From NCBI GenBank assembly GCA_021779955.1, contig JAJXZS010000056.1, positions 1-43,308 of the forward strand: a stretch of DNA of 43,308 nt. Reading direction: 5' to 3'. The stretch comes from Chloroflexota bacterium (GTDB taxonomy: Bacteria > Chloroflexota > Anaerolineae > Anaerolineales > Anaerolineaceae). A model generated the notes under the pieces. It was given only the letters and a program-made list of their open reading frames with translations. It was not told the origin of the DNA and ran no database searches. How positions within the stretch are numbered: the stretch's first letter is position 1; each line of letters opens with the position of its first letter. Position numbers and translations under genes: made by a program. Positions 24,530-33,400 of this stretch are shown piece by piece.

Positions 24530-25413
24530 CCGCCATGCCTGTCGACCTGACGCTCACACTTGCCCCAAGGCGTACCTACATTTCCACGCTGGCACGTTTT
24601 CTCAAGCGGTCTCCCCTGGCGACCGCTGGGTTGGTGATTGTGATCGTCACAGTGCTTATCGCGCTCACCTCGCGCTGGATCGTCCCTTATAACCCGATCA
24701 CACCGAACCTGGACGTCAAACTGGCCGCGCCAAGCCTGCAGCATTTGCTTGGAACAGACGATATGGGGCGGGATATCCTCAGCCGGATCCTGGCAGGCAC
24801 GAGCGTTTCGCTCTCATCGGCGCTGATCATCATAGCGATCTCGATGGCTTTTGGCATGACGGTCGGGTTGATCGCCGGTTACTCGGGCGGCTGGCTCGAC
24901 GATGTGCTCATGCGCATGACCGATATCTTCCTGGCCTTCCCGGCGCTCATTTTGGCCATGGCGATCAGCGCCACACTCGGCCCATCGCTGCAGAACGCGC
25001 TGATCGCAGTCGCCGTCGTGTGGTGGCCGTGGTACGCCCGCCTGGTACGCGGACAGGTGCTTTCGGTGCGAAACATGGAATATGTCGAAGCAGCGCGCGC
25101 AGTTGGCGCCCGTCCAATCCGCGTGGTGCTGCGCCACATTCTCCCCAACACACTTGGCCCGCTGCTGGTGCAGGCGACTCTGGACGTCGGCAATACCATC
25201 CTGCTCACCGCCTCTCTCAGCTTCATCGGCCTGGGCGCCCAGCCGCCCACCCCCGAGTGGGGTTCGATGGTGTCCGTCGGCAGGTTGTATCTGCTCTCGT
25301 ATTGGTGGGTGCCCACCATGCCGGGGTTTGCCATCCTGTTCACGGTTCTGGGCTTCAACCTTCTCGGCGATGCCTTGCGCGATTTCGCGGATGTGCGTGA
25401 AAGGGCGCTTTGA
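24526..25413 (+). CDS. ABC transporter permease, DppC type
   Basis: 295 residues. The start at 24526 overlaps the previous stop. The N-terminal segment FLKRSPLATAGLVIVIV and the block LLGTDDMGRDILSRILAGTSVSL are family markers. The EAA loop is EYVEAARAVGARPIRVVLRHILPNTL. It forms a heterodimer with the preceding permease. No ATP-binding subunit follows, so the transporter must borrow its ATPases from another locus. Confidence 0.9.
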   Translation: MTAMPVDLTLTLAPRRTYISTLARFLKRSPLATAGLVIVIVTVLIALTSRWIVPYNPITPNLDVKLAAPSLQHLLGTDDMGRDILSRILAGTSVSLSSALIIIAISMAFGMTVGLIAGYSGGWLDDVLMRMTDIFLAFPALILAMAISATLGPSLQNALIAVAVVWWPWYARLVRGQVLSVRNMEYVEAARAVGARPIRVVLRHILPNTLGPLLVQATLDVGNTILLTASLSFIGLGAQPPTPEWGSMVSVGRLYLLSYWWVPTMPGFAILFTVLGFNLLGDALRDFADVRERAL

Positions 25414-26339
25414 TGAGCGATTTCACCCATTCACCTGACCTGGTTGTGATCGGCGATACCAATCTTGACCTGATGCTGCAGGTCGAGCACTTTCCCGGCC
25501 CCGACGACGAGGTGGAAGCAGTTGCCACCCTTTCCTCGGCGGGTGGAAATGCCGCCAATATCGCCGTCCAGGCGGCACGTTTGGGTTTGCACGCAGCCTT
25601 GATCTCTGCCATCGGAGACGATGAGCAAGGCAAGTCTGTGATCAAAGCAATGCAGGATCGCGGCGTCGACCTCTCTGCGTTGCGCATCATCGCAGGCAAG
25701 GCAACCGGGCTGGTTGTGGCCATCGTGCGGGCAGACGGGCAGCGCGCCATGATCGCTTCCCGGGGGGCAAATACTGCCATCGGGTTCGATGAAACCGGCA
25801 AAGCGATGCTCGAAGCCGCCAGAATCGTGCACGTCAGCGACCCGACGCCTGAGGTCGTAGCTTCATTGCCCGCGTTGATCGACTCAAAGCCTGCGGCGCT
25901 TTCACTCGACCCCGGGAGTATCGGCGCGCGGAAAGGCGTGCCAACCCTGCGCCCGCTGCTGCAGATTTGCCGCTATCTTTTCGTGAATCAGAACGAGCTG
26001 GCAGCGTTGACAGGCCAGGACGATCCGGAACAGGCGGTCAATGTCCTGTTCTCCCTGGGCATCCAAACAGTCTTTGTCAAACGCGGTGCACGAGGCTGCC
26101 GCATTTATGCCCAAACCCTGACGCTCTCGATTCCAGCCTTCCCGGTGCAAAGCGTGGATGCCACCGGCGCGGGGGATGCCTTCGACGCGGCCATGCTCTA
26201 CGCCATTCTGCGCGAAATGCCGCTCGAAGAAGCAGGCCGCTTTGCCAATGCTGTGGGCGCAATGGCCACGTTGGAACTTGGAGCACAATCCAGCCAGCCT
26301 GACCTCGCCCAGGTAAATGATTTTCTGACAGGAAAGTGA
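25413..26339 (+). CDS. PfkB/ribokinase-family carbohydrate or nucleoside kinase
   Basis: 308 residues. TGATG overlaps the permease stop by one base. The substrate-side signature GGNAANIAVQAARLG (44-58) and the ATP/catalytic signature DATGAGDAF with Asp255 are intact, so it is likely an active ATP-dependent kinase. The family covers ribose, fructose, 2-keto-3-deoxygluconate, adenosine and pseudouridine kinases. The sequence alone does not choose among them. In this operon it presumably phosphorylates the imported compound. Confidence 0.9.
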   Translation: MSDFTHSPDLVVIGDTNLDLMLQVEHFPGPDDEVEAVATLSSAGGNAANIAVQAARLGLHAALISAIGDDEQGKSVIKAMQDRGVDLSALRIIAGKATGLVVAIVRADGQRAMIASRGANTAIGFDETGKAMLEAARIVHVSDPTPEVVASLPALIDSKPAALSLDPGSIGARKGVPTLRPLLQICRYLFVNQNELAALTGQDDPEQAVNVLFSLGIQTVFVKRGARGCRIYAQTLTLSIPAFPVQSVDATGAGDAFDAAMLYAILREMPLEEAGRFANAVGAMATLELGAQSSQPDLAQVNDFLTGK

Positions 26340-26346
26340 GCTGAAG

Positions 26347-27135
26347 ATGTTTGAATCTGTATTTGGTGTGCAAAAAGCAGTCATCGGCATGGTGCATCTG
26401 CCTCCCTTGCCCGGCGCGCCGCTGTGGAAAGGATCGTCACTCGATGAGATCCTCGATTTTGCCAGGCAAGACGCGCTCAACCTGGCCGCAGGCGGCGCCC
26501 ACGGCATCCTTATCGAGAATCAGAACGACCAACCCTTCCTCACCGGAAGCGTTCCCTTATCGACAGTCACCTGCATGACCGCGCTGGCGCTCGAAATCAA
26601 ACGGGTGGTCAAGGTACCCATAGGCATCAACGTGCTTTTTAATGACTGGCAGGCCGAACTGGCCATTGCGAAAGCCGTGAATGCCCAGTTCATCCGCGTC
26701 GAGGTGCTCGTCGATTCATGCTGGTCGGATATGGGATTCATACCGGCGGCAGCGCCCGACCTGCTGCGCTTGCGCAGTCAACTTGACCTGGATGTGAAGC
26801 TGTTTGCGGACATCCAGGGCAAATACACGCACCTGGCAGCGCCCAAACCCCTCGAGGATTCGGCAGCGGATGCAGAATCAAGAGGCCTGGCAGACGCGCT
26901 TATCGTTACGGGCTCGAGCACGGGCCATTCGGCACCGCTCGAAAATATCCGTCTCGTAAAAGACAAGGCGCAGATCCCGGTGCTCGCTGGAAGCGGGATC
27001 ACGGCGGAGAACATCAAAGAAGTCTTTATGATCGCCGATGGAGCAATTATCGGCAGCCATTTCAAGAAGGACGGAAAACTCCAGAATCCGGTGGACATTG
27101 CGAGAGTGAGAAACCTGATCAGCAGGATTGAATAA
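26347..27135 (+). CDS. BtpA/SgcQ-family TIM-barrel protein
   Basis: 262 residues. The start VIGMVHLPPLPGAP, the central GGAHGILIEN strand, the late GSSTG loop and the SGITAENIKE phosphate-binding region match the BtpA family. That family includes cyanobacterial BtpA, linked to photosystem I accumulation, and the E. coli pentose-type operon protein SgcQ. No reaction is established for the family as far as I know. The barrel has a ribulose-phosphate-binding look, so an aldolase, epimerase or lyase acting on the kinase product is a fair guess. Gaps of seven and ten bases tie it into the operon. Confidence 0.8.
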   Translation: MFESVFGVQKAVIGMVHLPPLPGAPLWKGSSLDEILDFARQDALNLAAGGAHGILIENQNDQPFLTGSVPLSTVTCMTALALEIKRVVKVPIGINVLFNDWQAELAIAKAVNAQFIRVEVLVDSCWSDMGFIPAAAPDLLRLRSQLDLDVKLFADIQGKYTHLAAPKPLEDSAADAESRGLADALIVTGSSTGHSAPLENIRLVKDKAQIPVLAGSGITAENIKEVFMIADGAIIGSHFKKDGKLQNPVDIARVRNLISRIE

Positions 27136-27145
27136 TGGAGGCAGC

Positions 27146-28465
27146 ATGAAAATTTTACTGGTAGGGCATGGGGGACGCGAGCACGCAATCGCTCTGGCAT
27201 TGGCCAGGTCCAGGGTTCATCCCGAACTGGCAGCCTACATGAGCAGCATCAACCCTGGCATCGAGGAATTGAGCAGCCGAATCTACAACGGCAGCATGCA
27301 GGATGTTGGAAGCATCACGTCCATCGCAAAAGGCGAACGTGTCGACCTGGTGGTGATCGGACCGGAAGAACCCCTGATGCACGGCGTCATCGACCAGCTT
27401 CTTGAGGCGGGCATCCCTGCGTTTGGACCGACCCGGGCGCTCGCCAACCTTGAAGGCAATAAGGCGCTGCTGCGCAAGATCATCAGCCTGGCCGTGCCTG
27501 AAGCCAACCCCATCTACCGGGAATGTGTCACCCGCGGGCAGGTGTGCGATACGATCCACGCTGTCCAGAATGTGGCGGTCAAACCCGTCGGTTTGACGGG
27601 CGGCAAAGGCGTGCGGGTCAGCGGCAAGCAGCTTTCCGGCGAGGCTGAAGCCGAGGAATATGCCCTGGAGATACTCGTGCGGGACGGCAAAGTGCTCATC
27701 GAGGAACTGCTGGACGGCGAAGAGTACTCGCAGATGGTCTTCTCGGATGGGGTTCACCTGATGCCCATGCCTTTAGCCCAGGATGCCAAATATGCCTACG
27801 AAGGCGACCAGGGCCTGATGACCGGGGGAATGGGATCGTACACCCAGGCAGACCAATTGCTGCCCTTCGTCAGCGAGTCTGACAGGCAAAAATCGTTCGA
27901 AATCCTGAAGAAAGTCATCGATGCCGCGCAGGGTGAATTTGGAGAGGCGTATCACGGCGTGCTTTATGGCCAATTCATGCTGACACGCTCGGGACCCAAA
28001 CTGGTGGAGACCAACGCTCGTTTTGGCGACCCCGAAGCCATAAACGTCGTCTCGCTGCTGCGCACAGACCCTGTGGATGTGTTCATGGGCGCTGCCACGA
28101 CCCTGCCCGACAAGATCGAGTTCGAGCCGATGGCCAGCGTGTGCAAATACCTGGTTCCAGAAGGATATCCCGAGACCAGGCCCGAGCCTGTGAGTGTGCA
28201 AATTGCCGAATCCGTGCTCGAAGAAGAAGGAACGCGCCTGATCTACGCGGGCGCCGAACGGCAAAGAACGGGGGTCGTGGCTACAGGATCGCGTTTTGCG
28301 GCAGTTCTCGCCGTCCGGCCGACTGTCGAAGCAGCGGAAGAAGCCGTCGAGCGCACGATCCACCGCCTGGACCTGAAGGGTGTGCGCCACCGCCCGGACG
28401 TGGCCACGCCTGCATTGCTGAAGAAACGCGTCGAGCACATGCAGAGGGTGATGCAAGGTCAGTGA
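27146..28465 (+). CDS. Divergent PurD-like ATP-grasp ligase
   Basis: 439 residues. The start at 27146 follows GGAGGC. All PurD regions are present: N-domain MKILLVGHGGREHA, ATP-grasp loop AVKPVGLTGGKGVRV (144-158), IEELLDGEE, TGGMGSYT, and the metal site ETNARFGDPE. PurD joins phosphoribosylamine and glycine in purine synthesis. This copy resembles archaeal PurD in its PVGLTGGKG loop. It carries Ala-Lys-Tyr (214-216) where PurD usually has His-Lys-Arg. It sits in a transport/kinase operon rather than with purine genes, so it may ligate a different sugar-amine. A normal purine role cannot be excluded. Confidence 0.75.
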   Translation: MKILLVGHGGREHAIALALARSRVHPELAAYMSSINPGIEELSSRIYNGSMQDVGSITSIAKGERVDLVVIGPEEPLMHGVIDQLLEAGIPAFGPTRALANLEGNKALLRKIISLAVPEANPIYRECVTRGQVCDTIHAVQNVAVKPVGLTGGKGVRVSGKQLSGEAEAEEYALEILVRDGKVLIEELLDGEEYSQMVFSDGVHLMPMPLAQDAKYAYEGDQGLMTGGMGSYTQADQLLPFVSESDRQKSFEILKKVIDAAQGEFGEAYHGVLYGQFMLTRSGPKLVETNARFGDPEAINVVSLLRTDPVDVFMGAATTLPDKIEFEPMASVCKYLVPEGYPETRPEPVSVQIAESVLEEEGTRLIYAGAERQRTGVVATGSRFAAVLAVRPTVEAAEEAVERTIHRLDLKGVRHRPDVATPALLKKRVEHMQRVMQGQ

Positions 28466-28488
28466 TTTATCCAATATTTCCAGTGATT

Positions 28489-28519
28489 GCGGATAGATAT
28501 CAATCTATCCGCTTTTTTT
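28489..28519 (+). terminator. Intrinsic terminator of the GntR-to-PurD-like operon
   Basis: A 10-base perfect stem (GCGGATAGAT, 28489-28498, with 28503-28512) has an ATCA loop and is followed by T7. It closes the seven-gene operon. Confidence 0.92.
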
Positions 28520-29227
28520 GCGCGCATTCTCCGGCGCGGAGGGGTCATGCGGTCGAGCACCGCGCACAGAAGGTCATCAAGGCCCTCCCGTGCGGACCCG
28601 CAGCAAGCCAGCCTCAAAGGATGGGGGAACAGGAAAGCGTAAACCGGAGTGAACTGGTATGGTTTCGATAAGTGCGGGAACAAATCTGAACAAATCGAAG
28701 ACGCAAGCAGCCGGATTCAAGGGGGATATAGGGATGTTAAGGTGCAATATTATTAGACGGTTATTATAGCACATTTGTTCTATTTTGTCAAGGGGTTTAG
28801 AGGAATTTTAAGGTTAAAACGGGATATTTTAAGGTTGGAATACAGGCGCAGAAGCGTTGAGACAGAACCGCTTGCGAACATCTGGGATAAACCCGGCGTT
28901 TCGATCAGGCATGCCCCCGAGTGCCATTCGAGAGGGGAGCCAAGAATCCACGATGAACAGGAAATGCCGTCGTTTCCATGGAAGGAGCTTCGCTGCATAG
29001 CGAGTCAGTTGAAGATCCTTCGCTGGCGCTCAGAATGACAAGCGGTCGCACCTTCGATTTCAATCCCTTCTTCTTCATTTTTGTACATTATTATTACTAC
29101 TGATTATTTATACAAATCAGAAACAATCATATTCAAAATACCCCTTCCACGCTTCCTTGAAGCGGGCGGTGGGTTTCAGATCTTGAATCGTTGTACAATC
29201 AAATCATCTTAGGCATAGAGGTGGAAT
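28520..29227. other. Intergenic region, about 700 bases, no gene
   Basis: The left part (to about 28690) is GC-rich and holds no believable gene. The middle is AT-rich and carries an exact direct repeat ATTTTAAGGTT (28805-28815 and 28826-28836, 21 bases apart), with a related GTTAAGGTG near 28738. The right part contains a piece of a dispersed repeat (29003-29044). A TACAAT at 29194-29199 is a possible -10 for the next gene. Confidence 0.5.
29003..29044. repeat. Partial copy of a dispersed palindromic repeat
   Basis: GTCAGTTGAAGAT, CTTCGC and GCTCAGAATGACAAGC in this stretch match, in order, the right half of the element at 40030-40177. Read on the other strand they match its left half (TTGTCAT...GAGCG...AGCGAA...ATCTTCAA). 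Confidence 0.6.
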
Positions 29228-30346
29228 GTGAAGAAACAGGACCCAATTCTCGTATCTTATCTGGAAGAACGCAGCAGCGCCCTTCTGTACCAGACCATGT
29301 CGGAAGTCGAGAAAGATCCGCGTCTGGCGGAGGTGTACAAGCGCATTTCCGTCACCGAGGCGGGCCATGCCGAGACGTGGCTGGCAAAAGCGAAGGAACA
29401 GGGCCTTGAGGTGCCTGAATGGCGCCCAACCTGGCGCATCCGCACGCTGGTTTACATGGCAAAACACTTCGGTCCTTCGGTGATCCTTCCCACGATCCAG
29501 GGGATGGAGCAAACCAGTACATCAGGCTATACGCAGATGCCGGGGGCGGGCGGCATGGTCGGACAGGAACAGTCTCACGCGCGATTGATGGATATCATTA
29601 CGGGCTCGGTGCGGGGCGGGCTCGAGGGCAGCGTGCTGGCGCAAATCGAGGGCAGACACCGCTCCGGCGGCGGGAACGCCTTGCGCGCAGCCGTCCTTGG
29701 CGCGAATGACGGACTTGTATCGAATCTCAGCCTGGTGATGGGTGTGGCAGGCGCAGCGCTGGCGGGCAGAAGCGTGCTCATCGCCGGAATCTCCGGGCTG
29801 CTTGCAGGCGCGATCTCGATGGCGCTTGGCGAGTGGCTCTCGGTCACCTCTTCGCGCGAACTCTACCAGAACCAGATCGCCACCGAAGCCACTGAAATCG
29901 AGGAAAATCCCGAGGAAGAGGTCGATGAGCTCAGCCTGATCTTCCAATCCCGCGGCATCAAGCCCGAAGTGGCCCAAACCCTGGCCAGCCAGATGATGAC
30001 CGACAAGGAAAGCGCCCTGGACACGCTCTCGCGCGAGGAATTGGGCGTCAACCCCAAGGATCTGGGCGGCTCGGCCTGGGAAGCTGCCATCACATCCTTC
30101 TTCCTCTTTGCGTTGGGCGCAATTCTCCCCGTGGCGCCCTTCATCTTCTGGCAGGGAATGACCGCTGTCTATATCAGCGTGGCATTCAGCACGGTCGGCC
30201 TGTTCGTGCTCGGAATCGCGATCACCCTCTTCACCGGCCGCGGCGTGCTTTTTTCAGGATTGCGCATGGTTTTATTTGGCCTCGTCGCCGCTGCGATCAC
30301 TTTCGGAATCGGCCACCTGATCGGCGGCGGGATCAGCGGAGGATAA
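29228..30346 (+). CDS. MbfA-like ferritin-domain / VIT1 iron transporter
   Basis: The start is GTG at 29228 after AGAGGTGG. The N-terminal 90 residues form a ferritin/rubrerythrin-like pair of helices with Glu-rich metal sites (YLEERSSALLYQ and TEAGHAETW). The C-terminal part is a VIT1/CCC1 transporter with NDGLVSNLSLVMGV, a membrane-embedded GEWLSV turn and about five spans. This is the architecture of MbfA, a membrane-bound ferritin that exports iron and protects from peroxide. The cytosolic ferroxidase helices here are shorter than a full ferritin domain. 372 residues, monocistronic. Confidence 0.85.
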   Translation: MKKQDPILVSYLEERSSALLYQTMSEVEKDPRLAEVYKRISVTEAGHAETWLAKAKEQGLEVPEWRPTWRIRTLVYMAKHFGPSVILPTIQGMEQTSTSGYTQMPGAGGMVGQEQSHARLMDIITGSVRGGLEGSVLAQIEGRHRSGGGNALRAAVLGANDGLVSNLSLVMGVAGAALAGRSVLIAGISGLLAGAISMALGEWLSVTSSRELYQNQIATEATEIEENPEEEVDELSLIFQSRGIKPEVAQTLASQMMTDKESALDTLSREELGVNPKDLGGSAWEAAITSFFLFALGAILPVAPFIFWQGMTAVYISVAFSTVGLFVLGIAITLFTGRGVLFSGLRMVLFGLVAAAITFGIGHLIGGGISGG

Positions 30347-30377
30347 GAGCAGACTGATTTAGTTGAATCGTCCAAAT

Positions 30378-30411
30378 TCCCGCTGTCTACACGGACAGCG
30401 GGAGTTTTTTT
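30378..30411 (+). terminator. Intrinsic terminator after the iron transporter
   Basis: A 10-base perfect stem TCCCGCTGTC/GACAGCGGGA (30378-30387 / 30394-30403) is followed by G and T7. Confidence 0.92.
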
Positions 30412-30433
30412 CCCTTCCCCACCCGGTTGACGA

Positions 30434-33400
30434 CTAAATACTCGCCTCGACTAACGGATACACGCAATCGATCTCTTTTTGGATTTCGATGGTCTTCGCC
30501 AGCGCGCTGACGATGCGCACGTAGCGCACAGGATCGTCCATGCGCCTGCCCTTGCGATCTTTGAGGTACTTGTTCAGCACCTGGTAGCCGCCGATTTGGT
30601 AGTTCCAGACTTCCGGCGGGATGCCTTCGAAGTATTTCGTCTCATTGATGTATACCCTGCCTGTTTCCGAGTCATACGCCACTTTCTCAATGGCATTCTG
30701 CGCGCCTGCGCCCTGGTAGCGAGCCGTGGGAGGGTCGAGCTCGTCGGACTTCAACAAATGCAGGTCCGCAACTCGCTTGCCCAGCGCCGACATCTGCTCG
30801 AAAACCTCCACGTCCCGGGTAAAAGGCACGCGCGGAAAGTCGATCCGCAGCGCTTCGGCGTATTTTTCACGGTAGATGTTGCTGTAGAACACCCCGTAGA
30901 TGTAATACAGGATCTCCTCTGGCGTGGGTTTGCGGTTGTAATCGGCGGTCAGGCGTGTAACTAAAACAGGGTCAAGATTGGGAGTGCGCTCGATGAAGGA
31001 ATTCCCAAGCAGTCCACCCTCAGGCTCGGATGGGTAAATGTAGAGCGGAAAAAGAGAATCGATACTCTGATTGTCTGAACGGATAACCCCATTTGAGATC
31101 ATCGCATTCGTGACGAAGAAGTATTTGGCTTCTTTACTTGATGGTACCCGTCTGACAGTAATTAGCCCAATATTCTTACCTTGCAGCATATGCTGCATGA
31201 TATCGAGTCGCGGTCGTTCAAGAAAAGCATCGTTATAAAAAATCGCCCTCACATCAAAAGGCCGGTACAGAATACGCGTATAGGATGCTTCAAGATTCCC
31301 TGACCTATTAGCCTCGTCTCTCGCTTGCTTTAGAGACCAGTGCTTGTTTTCTTTGATCCCAAATGCTTGCACAAGCAAGTTGTCGGGGGTCGAAGGATTT
31401 AGAATTTGGGTAATCCTGTTCCTTAATTCATGTTCGTCGAAATCGATTACGAGTTCGTCCCTTGAGGTGACTATTCCCACATTATTCTTGGGGAAGATTC
31501 GGTCGATTCCTTGCCAATCCTGGTATTCCTCCATCGTTTCAAGGCCGTTCTTGGTAAAGAAATACCAGGGGCTCATCGCGTGGATTTCTGAAAATGTCGT
31601 GCTGTTGAGCCGGTTCTCTGACAGCCAGGCATACTTGACCTCCCGTGTCCCATAAAGATCGGCCTGCCGGACGGTACAGCCTTCCATCCCGCGTATCTTG
31701 ACGAGTAGCACAATCGCCACCCCTGTGCGAATGTCGAAGACGTTCTCGTCCTTGCCGCCCTCCGGCGTTTTCTCCTTCTTCAAGCTGCTGCCGTGCAGGT
31801 CGAGCACGCTGATCTCGTTGAAGGTTTTCATCAGGCTCTGGCGCATCCCCCGAAAAGTGGGGTTATCCAGGTAGCCGTGGTTGGTGATCATCCCAATCAC
31901 CCCCTCCCCCGCTTTTTGCACTTTCCACTGCGCGAAGCGCAGGAACTTGACATAATCGTCCTGGAGCCATTTGGGGTTCTTTTCTTTGAGCGGTTGCCCA
32001 TCGATCGTGTAATAGCTCTGCGCCCCGTTCATGTCGGTCTTCAGCAATTGCTTCGTCCAATCGTTGTTATTGGCCGAAATACCAGAATACGGCGGGTTGC
32101 CCAGGATCACCAGGATCGGCTTCTTTTTTACTTCGAGGGCATCGTGGCTCTCTTCGCTCAGCGAACTCACCCCCGGGATGTCGTTCAGCGAAATCGCCTC
32201 CATATTCAGCGTGTTGGTCAGGTAAAGTTGAAAACGCTCGTCATTATCCAGCGGATAACCCATTTCGTCGAACAGGAAGCCCATTTTCAGGTGTCCGATG
32301 GCGTATGGCGCCATCATCAGCTCGAAAGCGAAATAATTCTTGAGGATCTGCTGCTTGAGGAATTGCCCGCAGTCGCCCGTGCCGTATTTTTCGGCGTGTT
32401 CTGCCACCGCCAGGCGGATCGCCTCCGCCGGAAAGGTCAGCGTCCCGGCCGCCGGGTCGAGCAGCGTCACCGATGGGTCGGCCAGCCCGTCTGCCAGATT
32501 GAATTTGTCCTTGAGGATCTCGTGGATCGAGCGCACGATGTACTTCACCACCGGCTCAGGCGTATAGTAAACCCCGCGCTTTTCCTTCAGGGCGGGGTCG
32601 TACACGCCCAGGAAAGTTTCGTAAAAATGCAAAATCGGGTCACGCCCGCGGCCCGCGCGGTCGTATTGGTGCAGTATGCCCTTGAGGTCCGCAGCGGCAA
32701 GCACATCCGCGATATCGTCGATGATCACCTCCAACTGCTTGGGCAGGTCCTCCAGCGAGATGTAGCGGAACACGTCCCTCAGGATGCCGATGGTGTTCGG
32801 GATCAGGTTGAAAGCCAATTGCCGGGTGAAATCCACCCCGCCGCGCGAGCGGGCCGCGAACATGCCGTAGACCAGCGTCTGCGAATACAGGTCGGCAAAC
32901 TGGCTCTCGTCCAGGTCGGGGATCAGGTAGCTCTTGAAGCTGTTGAAAAAGCCGCGGATGGCGCCGCGTCCGGCGTCCGCCTGGCGCAACTCTTCGGCAA
33001 CCACCTGGTCGCGCAGAAAGCGGGTGCGTTTGGCCAGTTCCACCGCCAGCGCTTCAGCAGTAAAGGTCCGCGGAAGCGAAAAGGCGAAGAATTGCGCGAG
33101 CAGGGCGTCGAACGCCTCGATATTTTCCAGCGGCGGCATCGCGCGCACCCTCGAAGCGATGACCGGCCGCGCGATTTGCGTTTTCATCGTCATCCGGCCG
33201 TCGCGGTACAGGCGGAACTCGTAGAAATCGGTCAAGATCAGGTTGGGGAAAACCGAGCGGTAGCGCAGCAACTGCTCGGAATTTTCGATACGATCCAGGT
33301 CCGCTCCGGGCAGCTTGGCTTCGATGTAGCCTGTAATGTGCTGGCGCCCGTCCCAAACGCGAAAATCGGGGTTGCCTGCATCGGTCTTTTTGGGCAGCAC

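Noticed and set aside
28141-28671. Plus-strand open frame crossing the end of the PurD-like gene
   Set aside because: It runs through the operon terminator and its Arg/Cys-rich product resembles a frame shadow.
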